Source of the DNA: Marinicella sediminis
GTDB lineage: Bacteria > Pseudomonadota > Gammaproteobacteria > Xanthomonadales > Marinicellaceae
Reading direction: 5' to 3'
Assembly: GCF_002000055.1 (NCBI RefSeq)
Contig: NZ_MVBD01000001.1
Coordinates: forward strand, 186,001 to 250,000
DNA length: 64,000 nt
Shown here: piece after piece, positions 17,720 through 26,626 of the stretch
Position numbering within the stretch: position 1 is the first letter of the stretch
Layout of the letters: each line of letters begins with the position of its first letter
Notes under the pieces: generated by a model
What the model was told of the DNA's origin: nothing
Databases searched by the model: none
The model's input: the letters and a program-made list of their open reading frames with translations, nothing else
Made by a program: the position numbers and the translations under genes

Positions 17720-18160
17720 TCAATAGAACATGGTGGTGAATACCATGATGATGAGTATCAGGTTACAGCTCAGGCCGCCGACAAAACTCAGGGTTCTGGG
17801 TCCACCAGCCACTTTGCCAATACCGCTGTAATAGATCAGCCAGAACAGCAAGCGGAATGCCACATGGGCCATGGCCAGACCATTGACCCATTGAACCGAT
17901 GCATTGACTGAGATGGCCAGCAGTAAGGTGAGACCAAATGGAGCCAGGCTTTCCGCTGAGTTGGCATGGGTGCGAAGAACCCTGAAACTGAGCAATGAAT
18001 GATCACCTTGGAGTGGCATGCCGGGAGCCTGTTCATTGCGCAAAAAGGCCAGGGGGGCACTCAGTAAAGACTGTATCACCACCATCAGACACAACAAAGC
18101 CAGGCTGACAAGTGCGGGTAGATAAGCTTCCAATGAGCCGGTTGTGAAGATTGGATTCAT
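17720..18160 (-). CDS. MAPEG-family membrane protein
   Basis: A 146-residue protein with about four membrane helices and the MAPEG pattern (membrane-associated proteins in eicosanoid and glutathione metabolism): FRVLRTHANSAESLAPFG near 60-77, then helices to the C terminus. The family includes microsomal glutathione transferases, but bacterial members are mostly uncharacterised. GGGAGGA lies five bases before the ATG. It is 12 bases downstream of the YCII-like gene and almost certainly co-transcribed with it. Confidence 0.8.
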   Translation of the reverse strand: MNPIFTTGSLEAYLPALVSLALLCLMVVIQSLLSAPLAFLRNEQAPGMPLQGDHSLLSFRVLRTHANSAESLAPFGLTLLLAISVNASVQWVNGLAMAHVAFRLLFWLIYYSGIGKVAGGPRTLSFVGGLSCNLILIIMVFTTMFY

Positions 18161-18172
18161 GGGTGTCCTCCC

Positions 18173-18484
18173 TCAGGCCATGGGTAGGTTCATGGCTTCA
18201 GCCACTTCAATGCCACCGCCAATACGGAGGTGCGGACAAGGCCGGATCAAGGCCATCGCAGCTTCCAGGTCAACCGCTTTGATGATGCTGATTCCGGAAA
18301 TTGGATTGTCGCTGCGGGTGTCTGAGATGCCAGAAGCGGTGATGGTTTTTGAAGGCAGGACAGGTATGCCGGGATCGACCATGGCATCGCCCAGATCTTT
18401 CACCCAGGCCATCCAGTCAGCCATGTGTTGTTGACCGTTTTCAGGTTGAACAGCGCCACGATAGACCAATAAATATGTGTTCAT
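18173..18484 (-). CDS. YCII-related domain protein
   Basis: A 103-residue small soluble protein of the YCII/DGPF type. It starts MNTYLLVYRG, has a central WMAWVKDLGDAMVDPG and ends CPHLRIGGGIEVAEAMNLP, the usual pattern of dimeric ferredoxin-like-fold YCII proteins. GGAG lies eight bases before the ATG. It forms an operon with the MAPEG gene and is divergent from a TetR repressor; a 20-base palindrome lies between them. The molecular function of the family is unsettled. Confidence 0.75.
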   Translation of the reverse strand: MNTYLLVYRGAVQPENGQQHMADWMAWVKDLGDAMVDPGIPVLPSKTITASGISDTRSDNPISGISIIKAVDLEAAMALIRPCPHLRIGGGIEVAEAMNLPMA

Positions 18485-18534
18485 CAGTAAACTCCAAATT
18501 GCTTAAAAGGTGCTTTTATTGTGCCAGTGAATTA

Positions 18535-18554
18535 AATATGTTAAAGAACATATT
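18535..18554. promoter_or_regulatory. Palindromic operator candidate between YCII operon and tetR
   Basis: Perfect inverted repeat AATATGTT-AAAG-AACATATT in the 115-base divergent intergenic region. Its position between the YCII-MAPEG operon and a TetR gene makes it the likely binding site of that regulator. Confidence 0.6.
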
Positions 18555-18599
18555 AAAGTTCTTTGTTACACTCATGATGATTCACATTGAAGTAACAAC

Positions 18600-19199
18600 A
18601 TGCCTTACAGCAAAGCCCATAAAAACCAAGTGAGAAAGCAAATCACTGAAACCGCGCGCATCCTCTTCAATCGGTTTGGTTATGAAAAAGTCACCATCGA
18701 TCAGGTCATGCAACAAGCCGGTTTGACCCGGGGAGGTTTTTATAACCACTTTCGCAGCAAAGAAGAGCTGTTCAAAGAGGCAGTTGATGGTTTTCTGATG
18801 GGCAGAGGGGCACAGTGGCGTGCAGGAGCTGGCATTGACATGTCACGGTTGGATCAGCAAGCGGCACGACAAATGATTGACAGCTATTTGTCCAAATCAC
18901 ACCTGGATGATCTGGATGGTCAGTGCCCCATGATAGCGCTGCCATCTGATGTGGCCAGGAGTCAACCTGAAGTCAAAGCGGCTTATCAAAAACTGTTGGA
19001 GGGCATGGTTTTTCTGTTTGAGTCCAGTCTGAGTCAACAGGTCATGACTGCTGGTGGAGGGTCTCCCAGAAACAAAGCGTTGTCTTTGGCTGCTTTGTGT
19101 GTTGGTGGGATGATTCTGGCAAGGACTTTACCGGATTCTGAACTGGCAGAAGAGGTTCAGCTGGCAGCACATCAGATGGCCAGTGATTTGACCGCATAA
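18600..19199 (+). CDS. TetR-family transcriptional repressor
   Basis: A 199-residue protein with the N-terminal TetR helix-turn-helix VTIDQVMQQAGLTRGGFYNH (about 30-50) followed by FRSKEELF. The C-terminal half resembles the TetR_C group often found with small oxidoreductase operons (GQCPMIALPSDVARSQP near 105-120). It is divergent from the YCII-MAPEG operon with a palindrome in between, so it probably represses that operon and itself. A strong bidirectional terminator follows the stop. Confidence 0.9.
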   Translation: MPYSKAHKNQVRKQITETARILFNRFGYEKVTIDQVMQQAGLTRGGFYNHFRSKEELFKEAVDGFLMGRGAQWRAGAGIDMSRLDQQAARQMIDSYLSKSHLDDLDGQCPMIALPSDVARSQPEVKAAYQKLLEGMVFLFESSLSQQVMTAGGGSPRNKALSLAALCVGGMILARTLPDSELAEEVQLAAHQMASDLTA

Positions 19200-19207
19200 T
19201 AACTCAT

Positions 19208-19237
19208 AAAAAAAGCACCCTCATGGGTGCTTTTTTT
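19208..19237. terminator. Bidirectional rho-independent terminator
   Basis: Perfect stem AGCACCC-TCAT-GGGTGCT flanked by a run of A on the left and T on the right, so it serves both strands. It separates tetR from the convergent ribonucleotide reductase gene. Confidence 0.92.
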
Positions 19238-19258
19238 GTGGTGGTCAGATGGTCAACA

Positions 19259-21799
19259 TCAGCCACATTTAGATGAGCCGCAGCTTTTACAGGTGAGGCA
19301 GCCTTCCTGGTAGATCAATTCCGTTGACTGACAGTTCTCGCAGGTTCCCTTGGTCACTTCAGTACCGTCCTCAATGTACCTCTTGAGGGCCCGTGTTACC
19401 CCGTTTTTCCAGGTATTGATCGATTCACTGTCCAGTTGTAAGGTGTTGATCAGCTCCACAACTTTTTCAATTGGCATGCCGTGTCTGAGGGTGCTTGAAA
19501 TCAGTTTGGCATAATTCCAGTATTCCGGATTAAACTTATGTGACAGGCCTTCAACGGTGGTTTTATAACCTCTTTTGTTGGTGAATTGGAAATCATAACG
19601 GGAAGATCCGTCATCCATAAAGCTTTTGATGATGAGTCCGTTTTCAACCGAGCGTGGAAGGAAAATGCCGTCTTCGTCATCTGCAAGACCTGTAAAAATC
19701 TCATAGGGCTTGCCACCAATGGTACCGACAAAAGCGATCCATTTTTCTTTGTTGTTATGAAACCTGACCACATCAGCTTCAAGAATTTCAGGACGCTTGG
19801 TGGGGAAGTCAACCAGCTCGTCTGCCGAAGATTCTTCATTGGAAATCAGCACGCCTGATCGTGAACCATCCCGGTAAACCGTCACTCCTTTACAGCCTGC
19901 TTTCCACGCTTCGAGGTAGAGTTTACCCACCAGTTTTTCACTGACGTCTTCAGGTAAGTTGATGGTTACACTGATGCTGTGATCGACCCATTTTTGTACC
20001 GCGCCTTGCATTTGTACCTTGCTGAGCCAATCGACATCATTGGAAGTGGCTTTGTAGTAGGGAGATTGTCTGACCAATTTCTTGATTTCTTTTTCAGAGT
20101 AATTTTTTGAGGTGTCATGCCCGTTCACCTCCATCCATTGTTTAAAACGATGGTGAAATACGGTGTACTCTTCCCAGGAATCGCCAACCTCATCAACGAA
20201 ATCAACCCGGGCATTTTTGTCGTTTGGATTGACCTTGCGGCGGCGCTTGTAAACCGGTAAAAACACCGGCTCGATGCCGGATGTGGTTTGTGTCATCAGG
20301 CTGGTGGTACCTGTGGGAGCAATGGTCAGCAGGGCGATGTTGCGCCGACCATGTTTGACCATGTTTTCATACAAGTCCTTGTCGGCCTTTTTTAACCTTT
20401 GGATAAAGGGGTTGTCGGCCTCCCGTTGGGCATCATAAATCCCAAAAGCGCCCCGTTCTTTGGCCATGTTGACTGATGCCCGATAGGTTTCCACAGCGAT
20501 GGTTTGGTGAATCTGTTCTGTAAATGCATTGCCTTCTTTGCTGCCATAGCGGATACCGAGGGCAGCCAGCATGTCTCCTTCGGCGGTGATGCCGATACCG
20601 GTACGGCGACCTTCTTCGGCTTTTTTGCGGATGTTCAGCCAGAGGTTCTTTTCAATGCGCTTGACTTCAACTGACTCCGGATCAGCATCAATTTTACTCA
20701 GGATGTCATCAATTTTTTCCAATTCAAGATCGATGATGTCGTCCATCAGGCGCTGTGCTTTGGCAACGTGCTCTTTGAACAGTTGCTGGTCAAAGCTGGC
20801 TTGTCCGGTGAATGGTTTTTTGACATAAGAAAACAGATTGATGGCCAGTAAACGACATGAGTCATAGGGGCACAGTGGAATTTCACCACAGGGGTTGGTG
20901 GAGACGGTGCGGTAACCAAGATCTGCATAGCAATCAGGTACTGACTCACGGGTGATGGTGTCCCAGAACAGAATACCAGGTTCAGCTGACTGCCAGGCAT
21001 TGTGGATGATTTTGTTCCACAGTTTCTTGGCTTTGATGGTGTTGGTGAATTGAGGTTGGTCACTGAAAACCGGATATTTTTGGGTGTAGTCACTGTTGTG
21101 GGTTACCGCTTGCATGAATTCATCGTCAATGCGGACCGAAACATTGGCGCCTGTGACTTTACCTTGTTCCATCTTGGCATCAATGAAATCCTCGGCGTCC
21201 GGGTGGTTGATTGAAACTGATAACATCAAAGCCCCACGTCGACCATCCTGAGCCACCTCACGGGTGGAATTGGAATAGCGTTCCATGAATGGCACAATGC
21301 CGGTAGAAGTCAGGGCTGAATTTTTCACCGCAGAGCCACGAGGACGGATGTGTGACAGGTCGTGTCCGACGCCGCCACGACGTTTCATCAACTGGACCTG
21401 TTCCTGGTCAATTTTCATGATGCCGCCATAGGAATCAGAATCGCCGTCGTTGCCAATCACGAAACAATTGGACAGTGAGGCAATTTGATGGGGGTTGCCG
21501 ATGCCAGTCATGGGGCCACCCTGCGGTACCAGATATGCAAAATCACGGATCAGGGCAAAGATGTCAGACTGGTTCATTGGGTTGGGGTACTTTTGTTCAA
21601 TGCGGGCCAGCTCACTGGCCAGGCGCTGATGCATGTCATCTGGCGTCAGTTCATAAACGGTGCCGTGAGAATCTTTGAGGGCATATTTATTGACCCAGAC
21701 CCGGGCGGCCAGGTCATCACCTTTGAAGTATGAAAGTGAGGCCTCATAAGCTTCATCCTGGGTATATGTGCTGTTTTTTATGTTGGGCGAAGGTTGCAT
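19259..21799 (-). CDS. nrdJ: Adenosylcobalamin-dependent (class II) ribonucleoside-diphosphate reductase
   Basis: An 846-residue enzyme that makes deoxyribonucleotides with a B12-generated thiyl radical, independent of oxygen. The finger loop has the catalytic N-x-C-x-E pattern in STNPCGEIPLCPYDSC (about 300-315). The first redox cysteine is in SLSNCFVIGND (about 107-117), and GRRTGIGITAEGDMLAALGI is also class II-like. The C terminus is a cysteine-rich ribbon with CENC, CLTC, CGSS and a final CG that delivers electrons to the active site. AGGAAA lies nine bases before the ATG. No cobalamin riboswitch or convincing NrdR box was seen in the 444-base upstream region. No other ribonucleotide reductase is present in this window. 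Confidence 0.95.
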   Translation of the reverse strand: MQPSPNIKNSTYTQDEAYEASLSYFKGDDLAARVWVNKYALKDSHGTVYELTPDDMHQRLASELARIEQKYPNPMNQSDIFALIRDFAYLVPQGGPMTGIGNPHQIASLSNCFVIGNDGDSDSYGGIMKIDQEQVQLMKRRGGVGHDLSHIRPRGSAVKNSALTSTGIVPFMERYSNSTREVAQDGRRGALMLSVSINHPDAEDFIDAKMEQGKVTGANVSVRIDDEFMQAVTHNSDYTQKYPVFSDQPQFTNTIKAKKLWNKIIHNAWQSAEPGILFWDTITRESVPDCYADLGYRTVSTNPCGEIPLCPYDSCRLLAINLFSYVKKPFTGQASFDQQLFKEHVAKAQRLMDDIIDLELEKIDDILSKIDADPESVEVKRIEKNLWLNIRKKAEEGRRTGIGITAEGDMLAALGIRYGSKEGNAFTEQIHQTIAVETYRASVNMAKERGAFGIYDAQREADNPFIQRLKKADKDLYENMVKHGRRNIALLTIAPTGTTSLMTQTTSGIEPVFLPVYKRRRKVNPNDKNARVDFVDEVGDSWEEYTVFHHRFKQWMEVNGHDTSKNYSEKEIKKLVRQSPYYKATSNDVDWLSKVQMQGAVQKWVDHSISVTINLPEDVSEKLVGKLYLEAWKAGCKGVTVYRDGSRSGVLISNEESSADELVDFPTKRPEILEADVVRFHNNKEKWIAFVGTIGGKPYEIFTGLADDEDGIFLPRSVENGLIIKSFMDDGSSRYDFQFTNKRGYKTTVEGLSHKFNPEYWNYAKLISSTLRHGMPIEKVVELINTLQLDSESINTWKNGVTRALKRYIEDGTEVTKGTCENCQSTELIYQEGCLTCKSCGSSKCG

Positions 21800-22243
21800 T
21801 TATTGGGTTTCCTGAAAAGAAAAAATTTTCAAAAAAAATATTTTTTACCATTTGAAATCATCAAAATGAAATAAAAAACACAGTTGTTTGGTGAGCTGGA
21901 ATCAGCGGCGAATTTCATAGCGATTGATATATAATCATATATATCAGTAGCATAGCAGGTTTTCAGTCCCCGTTGAAGCTTGCCAGCCATGGTGAAATAT
22001 AGCATAAAAACACCTGATTGAGCCATCGTTAATGGGAAATTAGTGGTCTGTTAAAATGAAAAAAGTTTACAAAAAGTGAGTATGTATTGGCCAATGAACC
22101 TGTTGATTGTTTGGCCGGCTGCTGGATGACTGATTTAACAGGATCATCATATTAATTTATTAAAAAATTAATGGACAAAAAGGAACAATTTACGAATCCA
22201 TGAGTAATCATTGCTAAAAAAACCAACAACCAGGGAGTTCACA
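21800..22243. other. Gene-free AT-rich divergent control region
   Basis: It lies between the divergent nrdJ and GAF-domain genes. It holds long A/T runs next to nrdJ (21820-21850), a palindrome at 21926-21945 and another AT-only inverted repeat, ATTAATTT-ATTAAA-AAATTAAT, at 22151-22172. No reading frame looks coding. No riboswitch conserved core was recognised. Confidence 0.5.
21926..21945. promoter_or_regulatory. AT-rich palindrome upstream of nrdJ
   Basis: Perfect inverted repeat GATATATA-ATCA-TATATATC about 130 bases upstream of the nrdJ start. It has operator geometry, but an alternating TA repeat can be palindromic by chance, and it does not match the NrdR consensus well. Confidence 0.35.
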
Positions 22244-23185
22244 ATGGATGAATCACAGCACCTTTTGATCAAAAACATACATCAGCACATGTTGCACCAT
22301 GGCCTTTATGCCAGTTCTGACCCATTACAACAACTGCCGGTCCTGCTGGGCACGCTTGGCTTTGAGGATTGTGTGGTTTACCAATGCCGGGATGAAAGGC
22401 TGACCCAGGTGGCGGCTTTTGGGCCGAAACATTGCCAGCATGCCGGCGTGATGCAACCTATTTCTTTGCCATTTGATCTAGGCGTGGTTGGTTACACTGC
22501 CAGGCACCAGGTCATCACCGTGATCAATGAAGCGTCATATGACAGCCGGTATGTGGTTGATGATCAGCACCGCCAGTCCGAACTGGCCATGGCTTTGGTT
22601 CGCCATGGACGATTGATAGGCGTGGTGGACAGTGAACATGAACAACCTTATTATTTTACCCGGCAACACATTGACTGGTTTTTGGGTGTTCTGGTGGTGC
22701 TTGGTTTTGAACCGCCCAAGCAAGGTGCGAACTCACCCGGACCTGTGGTCAGTAAGGTCAGCCACATCACGCTGAAAAGTAAGTCCTCACAGGCCAAACA
22801 GGTAATGCTCATTAAAGCCGCTATATTGAGTGGTTTGAAATCGTTTACCGACAGTGCGCAATTGAAAAGTCTGTTGATCCGGCAACCGTTGCTGAGGTCT
22901 CACATCCAGGTTGTTGAACAATTCAGAACCCTCCTTAGGCGCATGGCTAAGCGTTATACCGAACAAGCAAAAACCAGTAAATACCATGCCATTCTGACAC
23001 ACACATATTTTGCCCCCATGTCCAGCGGACAGCTGATTGCTGAACGCTTGCACATGGGCTACAGCACCTACCGCAGACATCTGGCCAAAGCCAGGGATAT
23101 GTTGATCACTGACGTGCTGGAAGAGCTGTTAAACGCTCAACCAGGGGATGTCAGGCCGGTTCCAATTCAGTCAGCAGTCAGTTGA
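22244..23185 (+). CDS. GAF-domain protein with possible helix-turn-helix tail
   Basis: A 313-residue cytoplasmic protein. The start is ATG 22244 with AGGGAG upstream, rather than the TTG at 22211. The N-terminal half is a GAF-like sensory domain (about 10-155): phrases such as PFDLGVVGYTARHQVITVIN and RHGRLIGVVDSEHEQPYYFT are typical of the fold. The C-terminal half has basic, helical character, ending in SGQLIAERLHMGYSTYRRHL, which resembles a DNA-binding helix-turn-helix. A sensory transcription regulator is plausible, but only the GAF assignment is well supported. It is divergent from nrdJ and 94 bases upstream of a secreted-protein gene. Confidence 0.65.
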   Translation: MDESQHLLIKNIHQHMLHHGLYASSDPLQQLPVLLGTLGFEDCVVYQCRDERLTQVAAFGPKHCQHAGVMQPISLPFDLGVVGYTARHQVITVINEASYDSRYVVDDQHRQSELAMALVRHGRLIGVVDSEHEQPYYFTRQHIDWFLGVLVVLGFEPPKQGANSPGPVVSKVSHITLKSKSSQAKQVMLIKAAILSGLKSFTDSAQLKSLLIRQPLLRSHIQVVEQFRTLLRRMAKRYTEQAKTSKYHAILTHTYFAPMSSGQLIAERLHMGYSTYRRHLAKARDMLITDVLEELLNAQPGDVRPVPIQSAVS

Positions 23186-23279
23186 GCACTTAATGAGCAG
23201 TTTGTGAGCACAGGCTGCCGATACACTGTCCCTGTTTTCAATGGAAAACACCATGAATTAACTTATCTAGGAGAAAAAT

Positions 23280-24194
23280 ATGAAAATTAAAAACATGATG
23301 TTGACAGTGGGATTGGGAGTGGCTTTGATGGGTAATGCCAGTGCCACAGATACACCCCAGTACGGGCTGGAATACACCGCCAAAGGGTTTACCCTGGCGG
23401 AAATAGAGTTGTCCAATGGCAACACCGTTAAATTCATCGAAGTGCCTGAGCTGGAAACAGTGATGATGGGTGAAATTGTGCCTGTCGGAGATCAGGAGCA
23501 GTTCGTCATGGACCTGATCGATGGTGACTTCCTGCAGAAATACCTGCAATTGACACCTGAGTCTGTACCGGTACCACAAAAACTCATTGACATCAGTTTA
23601 TCTGAGGCCAGCATGGAAAGCCCATATTATGGTCCGGTGTTGTCTGAGTCAGACGCTAATCTGCCGCTGTCCATGCATGCCATGTTGGGAGAACATACTG
23701 CAGACTTACTGGTCCATCGCACGGTGACTGCTCAGTTGAATGAGCCGGTGTTTATTGACTTGTTTGAACTGGGTTTGGAGCTGCCTGCCAGTACCCAGTC
23801 CGGTGGTTCAGGATCGTGTAATAACAGCACTGGGTATCAGTATTTCAAAGACAATCATTGCGGCACATCAGGCAATCAGGGTTATGGTAAAAGTGAAGGG
23901 TATTGTTACAATGCCATGAGTCAGAATCTGCAAAAAACCAGTGCCAAATCGATGCGCACCACCTACACCCGTCATGCGACCTGTGGAAGTGGTCAGGGTC
24001 GGGTGCGCCATTCGAGGAACTCAGCAGGTGGATTCTTTACTTTCTTTGATGCCTATTCAGCCCCCAATACAGTGGAGAAATGGCAGTCCAAGAAATCTGG
24101 TGTGGCATGGAAGCGTCGTGTGGCATTCAATAAGATGAGTGGCAATGGATATGTCAGAGGTTGGGTTAAATACTATAAACAGATCGTTCAATGA
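23280..24194 (+). CDS. Secreted protein of unknown function
   Basis: A 304-residue protein with a signal peptide cleaved near ALMGNASA-TD (about 1-22). GGAG lies seven bases before the ATG. The N-terminal part (about 25-175) has no recognised motif. A glycine/serine spacer (about 177-183) leads to a cysteine-containing basic C-terminal domain (SCNNSTGYQYF, NHCGTSG, GYCYNAM, ATCGSGQG) with four cysteines that could form two disulfides. The two-part layout recalls a proregion plus a mature secreted domain, which is an inference. A rho-independent terminator follows the stop codon. Confidence 0.65.
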   Translation: MKIKNMMLTVGLGVALMGNASATDTPQYGLEYTAKGFTLAEIELSNGNTVKFIEVPELETVMMGEIVPVGDQEQFVMDLIDGDFLQKYLQLTPESVPVPQKLIDISLSEASMESPYYGPVLSESDANLPLSMHAMLGEHTADLLVHRTVTAQLNEPVFIDLFELGLELPASTQSGGSGSCNNSTGYQYFKDNHCGTSGNQGYGKSEGYCYNAMSQNLQKTSAKSMRTTYTRHATCGSGQGRVRHSRNSAGGFFTFFDAYSAPNTVEKWQSKKSGVAWKRRVAFNKMSGNGYVRGWVKYYKQIVQ

Positions 24195-24215
24195 TCCAGC
24201 GTGAAGCTGTCGGTA

Positions 24216-24244
24216 AAGGTCTGCCTGGGGCAGGCCTTTTTTTT
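24216..24244 (+). terminator. Rho-independent terminator
   Basis: Stem AAGGTCTGCC / GGCAGGCCTT (one G-T pair) with a short loop, followed by eight T residues, 22 bases after the secreted-protein stop codon. Confidence 0.85.
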
Positions 24245-24272
24245 GCAGCCATCATGTCATATGGATGGCTGA

Positions 24273-24755
24273 TTACTGGTTTTGTAACCAACGGCTGCGG
24301 ATTGGGGTGTATTGATTGCTGGCCTGAATCAGGGCGTCAGCAGTGAGGGCTTCGACACTGATCACTTCACTTTTCAGTTGGTGTTTTTGCCTGATGTGCT
24401 GTAACAGCATGGCAAAATCACCGTCTCCGGACAACAGCACCAGCAGATCCAAATCATGCGCAGCTTCCATGATGTCGATGGTGATGCCCACATCCCAGTC
24501 ACCTTTGGCTGAACCGTCCTGACGTTGAATAAAGGGTTTCAGTTTAACCGTAAAGCCGATATGCCGGAGGGCGTCCTGGAATTTGATCTGACTGTCATCA
24601 TTGCGCTTGATGGCATAGGCATTGGCGACAGTGATCTGGCCTCTGGCAGATAATTCCTGCCAGAAGGCCCGATAATTGAATGGCCGGCCCAATGCTTCAC
24701 GGGTGGTGTAGTAGATGTTTTGCACATCAACAAAAACCCCGATCTTCATGACCAT
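24273..24755 (-). CDS. NYN-domain (LabA/DUF88-like) protein
   Basis: A 160-residue protein with the PIN-like NYN fold. The acidic active-site residues fall in IGVFVDVQNIYYTTREA (about 5-21), GDWDVGITIDIMEAA (about 85-99) and LVLLSGDGDFAMLLQHI (about 105-121). Family members are putative RNases and some act in RNA turnover. The start codon overlaps the helicase stop by one base (TAATG), so it is translated together with the RhlE-type helicase. This pairing of a nuclease-like protein with an RNA helicase suggests a shared RNA-processing job, not shown directly. Confidence 0.85.
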   Translation of the reverse strand: MVMKIGVFVDVQNIYYTTREALGRPFNYRAFWQELSARGQITVANAYAIKRNDDSQIKFQDALRHIGFTVKLKPFIQRQDGSAKGDWDVGITIDIMEAAHDLDLLVLLSGDGDFAMLLQHIRQKHQLKSEVISVEALTADALIQASNQYTPIRSRWLQNQ

Positions 24756-26398
24756 TAACCCGCTGAACGGTGACGCGATGGTCTGCTGTTGCCGGAACGG
24801 TTGCTTTTATTGCGTTGATTGCCGGAGGGTTTACCGGAACGTTGGCCTGCTGATTTGGCTTTGCCCTGGTAACCGCCTTTTCCTGAACGGGCTCCCTGAC
24901 CACTGCGCTGTCCTTGAGTTGGTTTCTTACCTTTGAAGGGTTTGCGTTGATTGCCACGGTTGTCGTCATTGTCATCTCTGTTTTGAGATCTTGGCTGACC
25001 TTGCTTGGCTTTTTGGCTGCGAGCTCTGGCTGCCTGGTTTTCTTCTTCTGAACGGTTGGCCCATTTTTCTTTCACAGCGGCTTTGACAAAGGGGCGTTTT
25101 TTGGGCTTTTTGATTTTTTTCTTCTGTTCAGCATCCCAGGGCCGTTGAGTGGATTTTGCTGCTTGTGTGTTGTTGGGTTTTTTGCCTGGCTTTTGTGGGC
25201 GTTTATGGGATGCTTTGGTGACACTTTGCTGTGTACGCATGGCCTTTTTAGAAACCGGCACATCGTGTGTGGGTTCATAGTCATCCACATATTCACGTTT
25301 CAATGGGTGGCCCAGCAGTTTTTCGATGTCAAACAACTGTTGGTATTCATCGGCACTGACCAATGAGACGGCTTCGCCATTGGCACCGGCACGGCCGGTC
25401 CGGCCGATGCGATGTACATAATCTTCCGGTACATTGGGTAAATCAACATTGACCACATGAGGTAACAGGTCGATGTCAATACCGCGGGCCGCGATGTCAG
25501 TGGCCACCAGTACCCTCACTTTACCTTGTTTGAATTGTGCCAGTGCTTTGGTACGGGCACCCTGGCTCTTGTTGCCGTGAATGGCCATTGAAGAAACACC
25601 GAATTTGTTCAGGTAGTCAGATAACTTATTGGCACCGTGTTTGGTGCGGCTGAAGACCAGCACCTGTTGCCATTGACCGTTGGCCACCAGATGCAGCAAC
25701 AATTCCTTCTTGCGTTTTTTATCCACCGGGTGCATCACCTGGGCCACTTTTTCAGCCGTTGTCACTTCCGGATTGATGGCTATTTCAATGGGGTGGTGGG
25801 TGATGGTTTTCGCCAGTTGTTTGATTTCTGGAGAAAAAGTAGCTGAAAACATCAGGTTCTGACGTTTTTTAGGCAGCAGTTTAATGATGCGTTTGATGTC
25901 GTGAATGAACCCCATATCCAGCATGCGATCGGCTTCATCCAGCACCAAAACTTCCAGGTCATCAAAATGCACAGCGTTTTGACTGTACAAGTCCAGCAGG
26001 CGGCCAGGAGTCGCCACCAGTACATCTACGCCACGTCGCAGCCGCATCATTTGGGGGTTGATTTTAACCCCGCCAAAGACCACGGTCGATCGGATGTCCA
26101 AGTGCTTGCCATATGTCACTACGCTGGCTTCGACCTGAGCGGCCAGTTCACGGGTGGGGGTTAATATCAAAGCACGAACCTGATTGAATCTGGCTGATTG
26201 GCCCTGACTGAGGCGTTCGAGGATCGGTAGGGTAAAGCCGGCGGTCTTGCCGGTACCGGTCTGGGCTGCTGCCATCACATCTTTACCAGTCAAAACGGCA
26301 GGAATGGCTTGAGCCTGGATGGGCGAGGGGGTGTCATAGCCTTGTGCTGCAACCGCTTTTTGTAAGGGCGCAGACAGACCGAGTTCGGTGAATTTCAT
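24755..26398 (-). CDS. rhlE: DEAD-box ATP-dependent RNA helicase, RhlE type
   Basis: A 547-residue helicase. Q-motif region [10 protein letters not shown] (about 25-34), Walker [10 protein letters not shown] (about 45-53), Ia [13 protein letters not shown] box VLDEADRM (about 150-157), SAT motif MFSATF, and C-terminal motifs [13 protein letters not shown] and [10 protein letters not shown]. All catalytic motifs are intact. Residues about 385-547 form a lysine/arginine/glycine/serine-rich low-complexity tail typical of RhlE and used for RNA binding. The stop overlaps the NYN gene by one base. A roughly 230-base gene-free leader precedes it, long enough for the cold-responsive control common in such genes, but no specific element was recognised. 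Confidence 0.92.
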   Translation of the reverse strand: MKFTELGLSAPLQKAVAAQGYDTPSPIQAQAIPAVLTGKDVMAAAQTGTGKTAGFTLPILERLSQGQSARFNQVRALILTPTRELAAQVEASVVTYGKHLDIRSTVVFGGVKINPQMMRLRRGVDVLVATPGRLLDLYSQNAVHFDDLEVLVLDEADRMLDMGFIHDIKRIIKLLPKKRQNLMFSATFSPEIKQLAKTITHHPIEIAINPEVTTAEKVAQVMHPVDKKRKKELLLHLVANGQWQQVLVFSRTKHGANKLSDYLNKFGVSSMAIHGNKSQGARTKALAQFKQGKVRVLVATDIAARGIDIDLLPHVVNVDLPNVPEDYVHRIGRTGRAGANGEAVSLVSADEYQQLFDIEKLLGHPLKREYVDDYEPTHDVPVSKKAMRTQQSVTKASHKRPQKPGKKPNNTQAAKSTQRPWDAEQKKKIKKPKKRPFVKAAVKEKWANRSEEENQAARARSQKAKQGQPRSQNRDDNDDNRGNQRKPFKGKKPTQGQRSGQGARSGKGGYQGKAKSAGQRSGKPSGNQRNKSNRSGNSRPSRHRSAG

Positions 26399-26626
26399 CT
26401 GTATATCCGGTTAATGAGTCAGGCACGTGGTGCCATGAGCTCGCAGGGTCACAGTGTTGTTGAACTGGCCCTGGTCATGGGTTTGTGCGGGAAATATCAG
26501 AAGAATGTTTGAGACGCTGTTATTCGACGCACGCTTATAGACTTTCGTCTTCCGCTTGTTGTGCGGGTGGCGTACTTTAACTGAAGTGGCGTCAATTAGC
26601 CAACGTTATTATGATAATAATTGTGT

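Noticed and set aside
21829-22026. 65-codon leftward frame upstream of nrdJ
   Set aside because: AT-rich sequence with no ribosome site and biased composition; it looks like a chance frame in a control region.
21800-22243. Cobalamin riboswitch in front of the B12-dependent reductase
   Set aside because: The conserved B12-box and core helices could not be recognised; a covariance-model search would be decisive.
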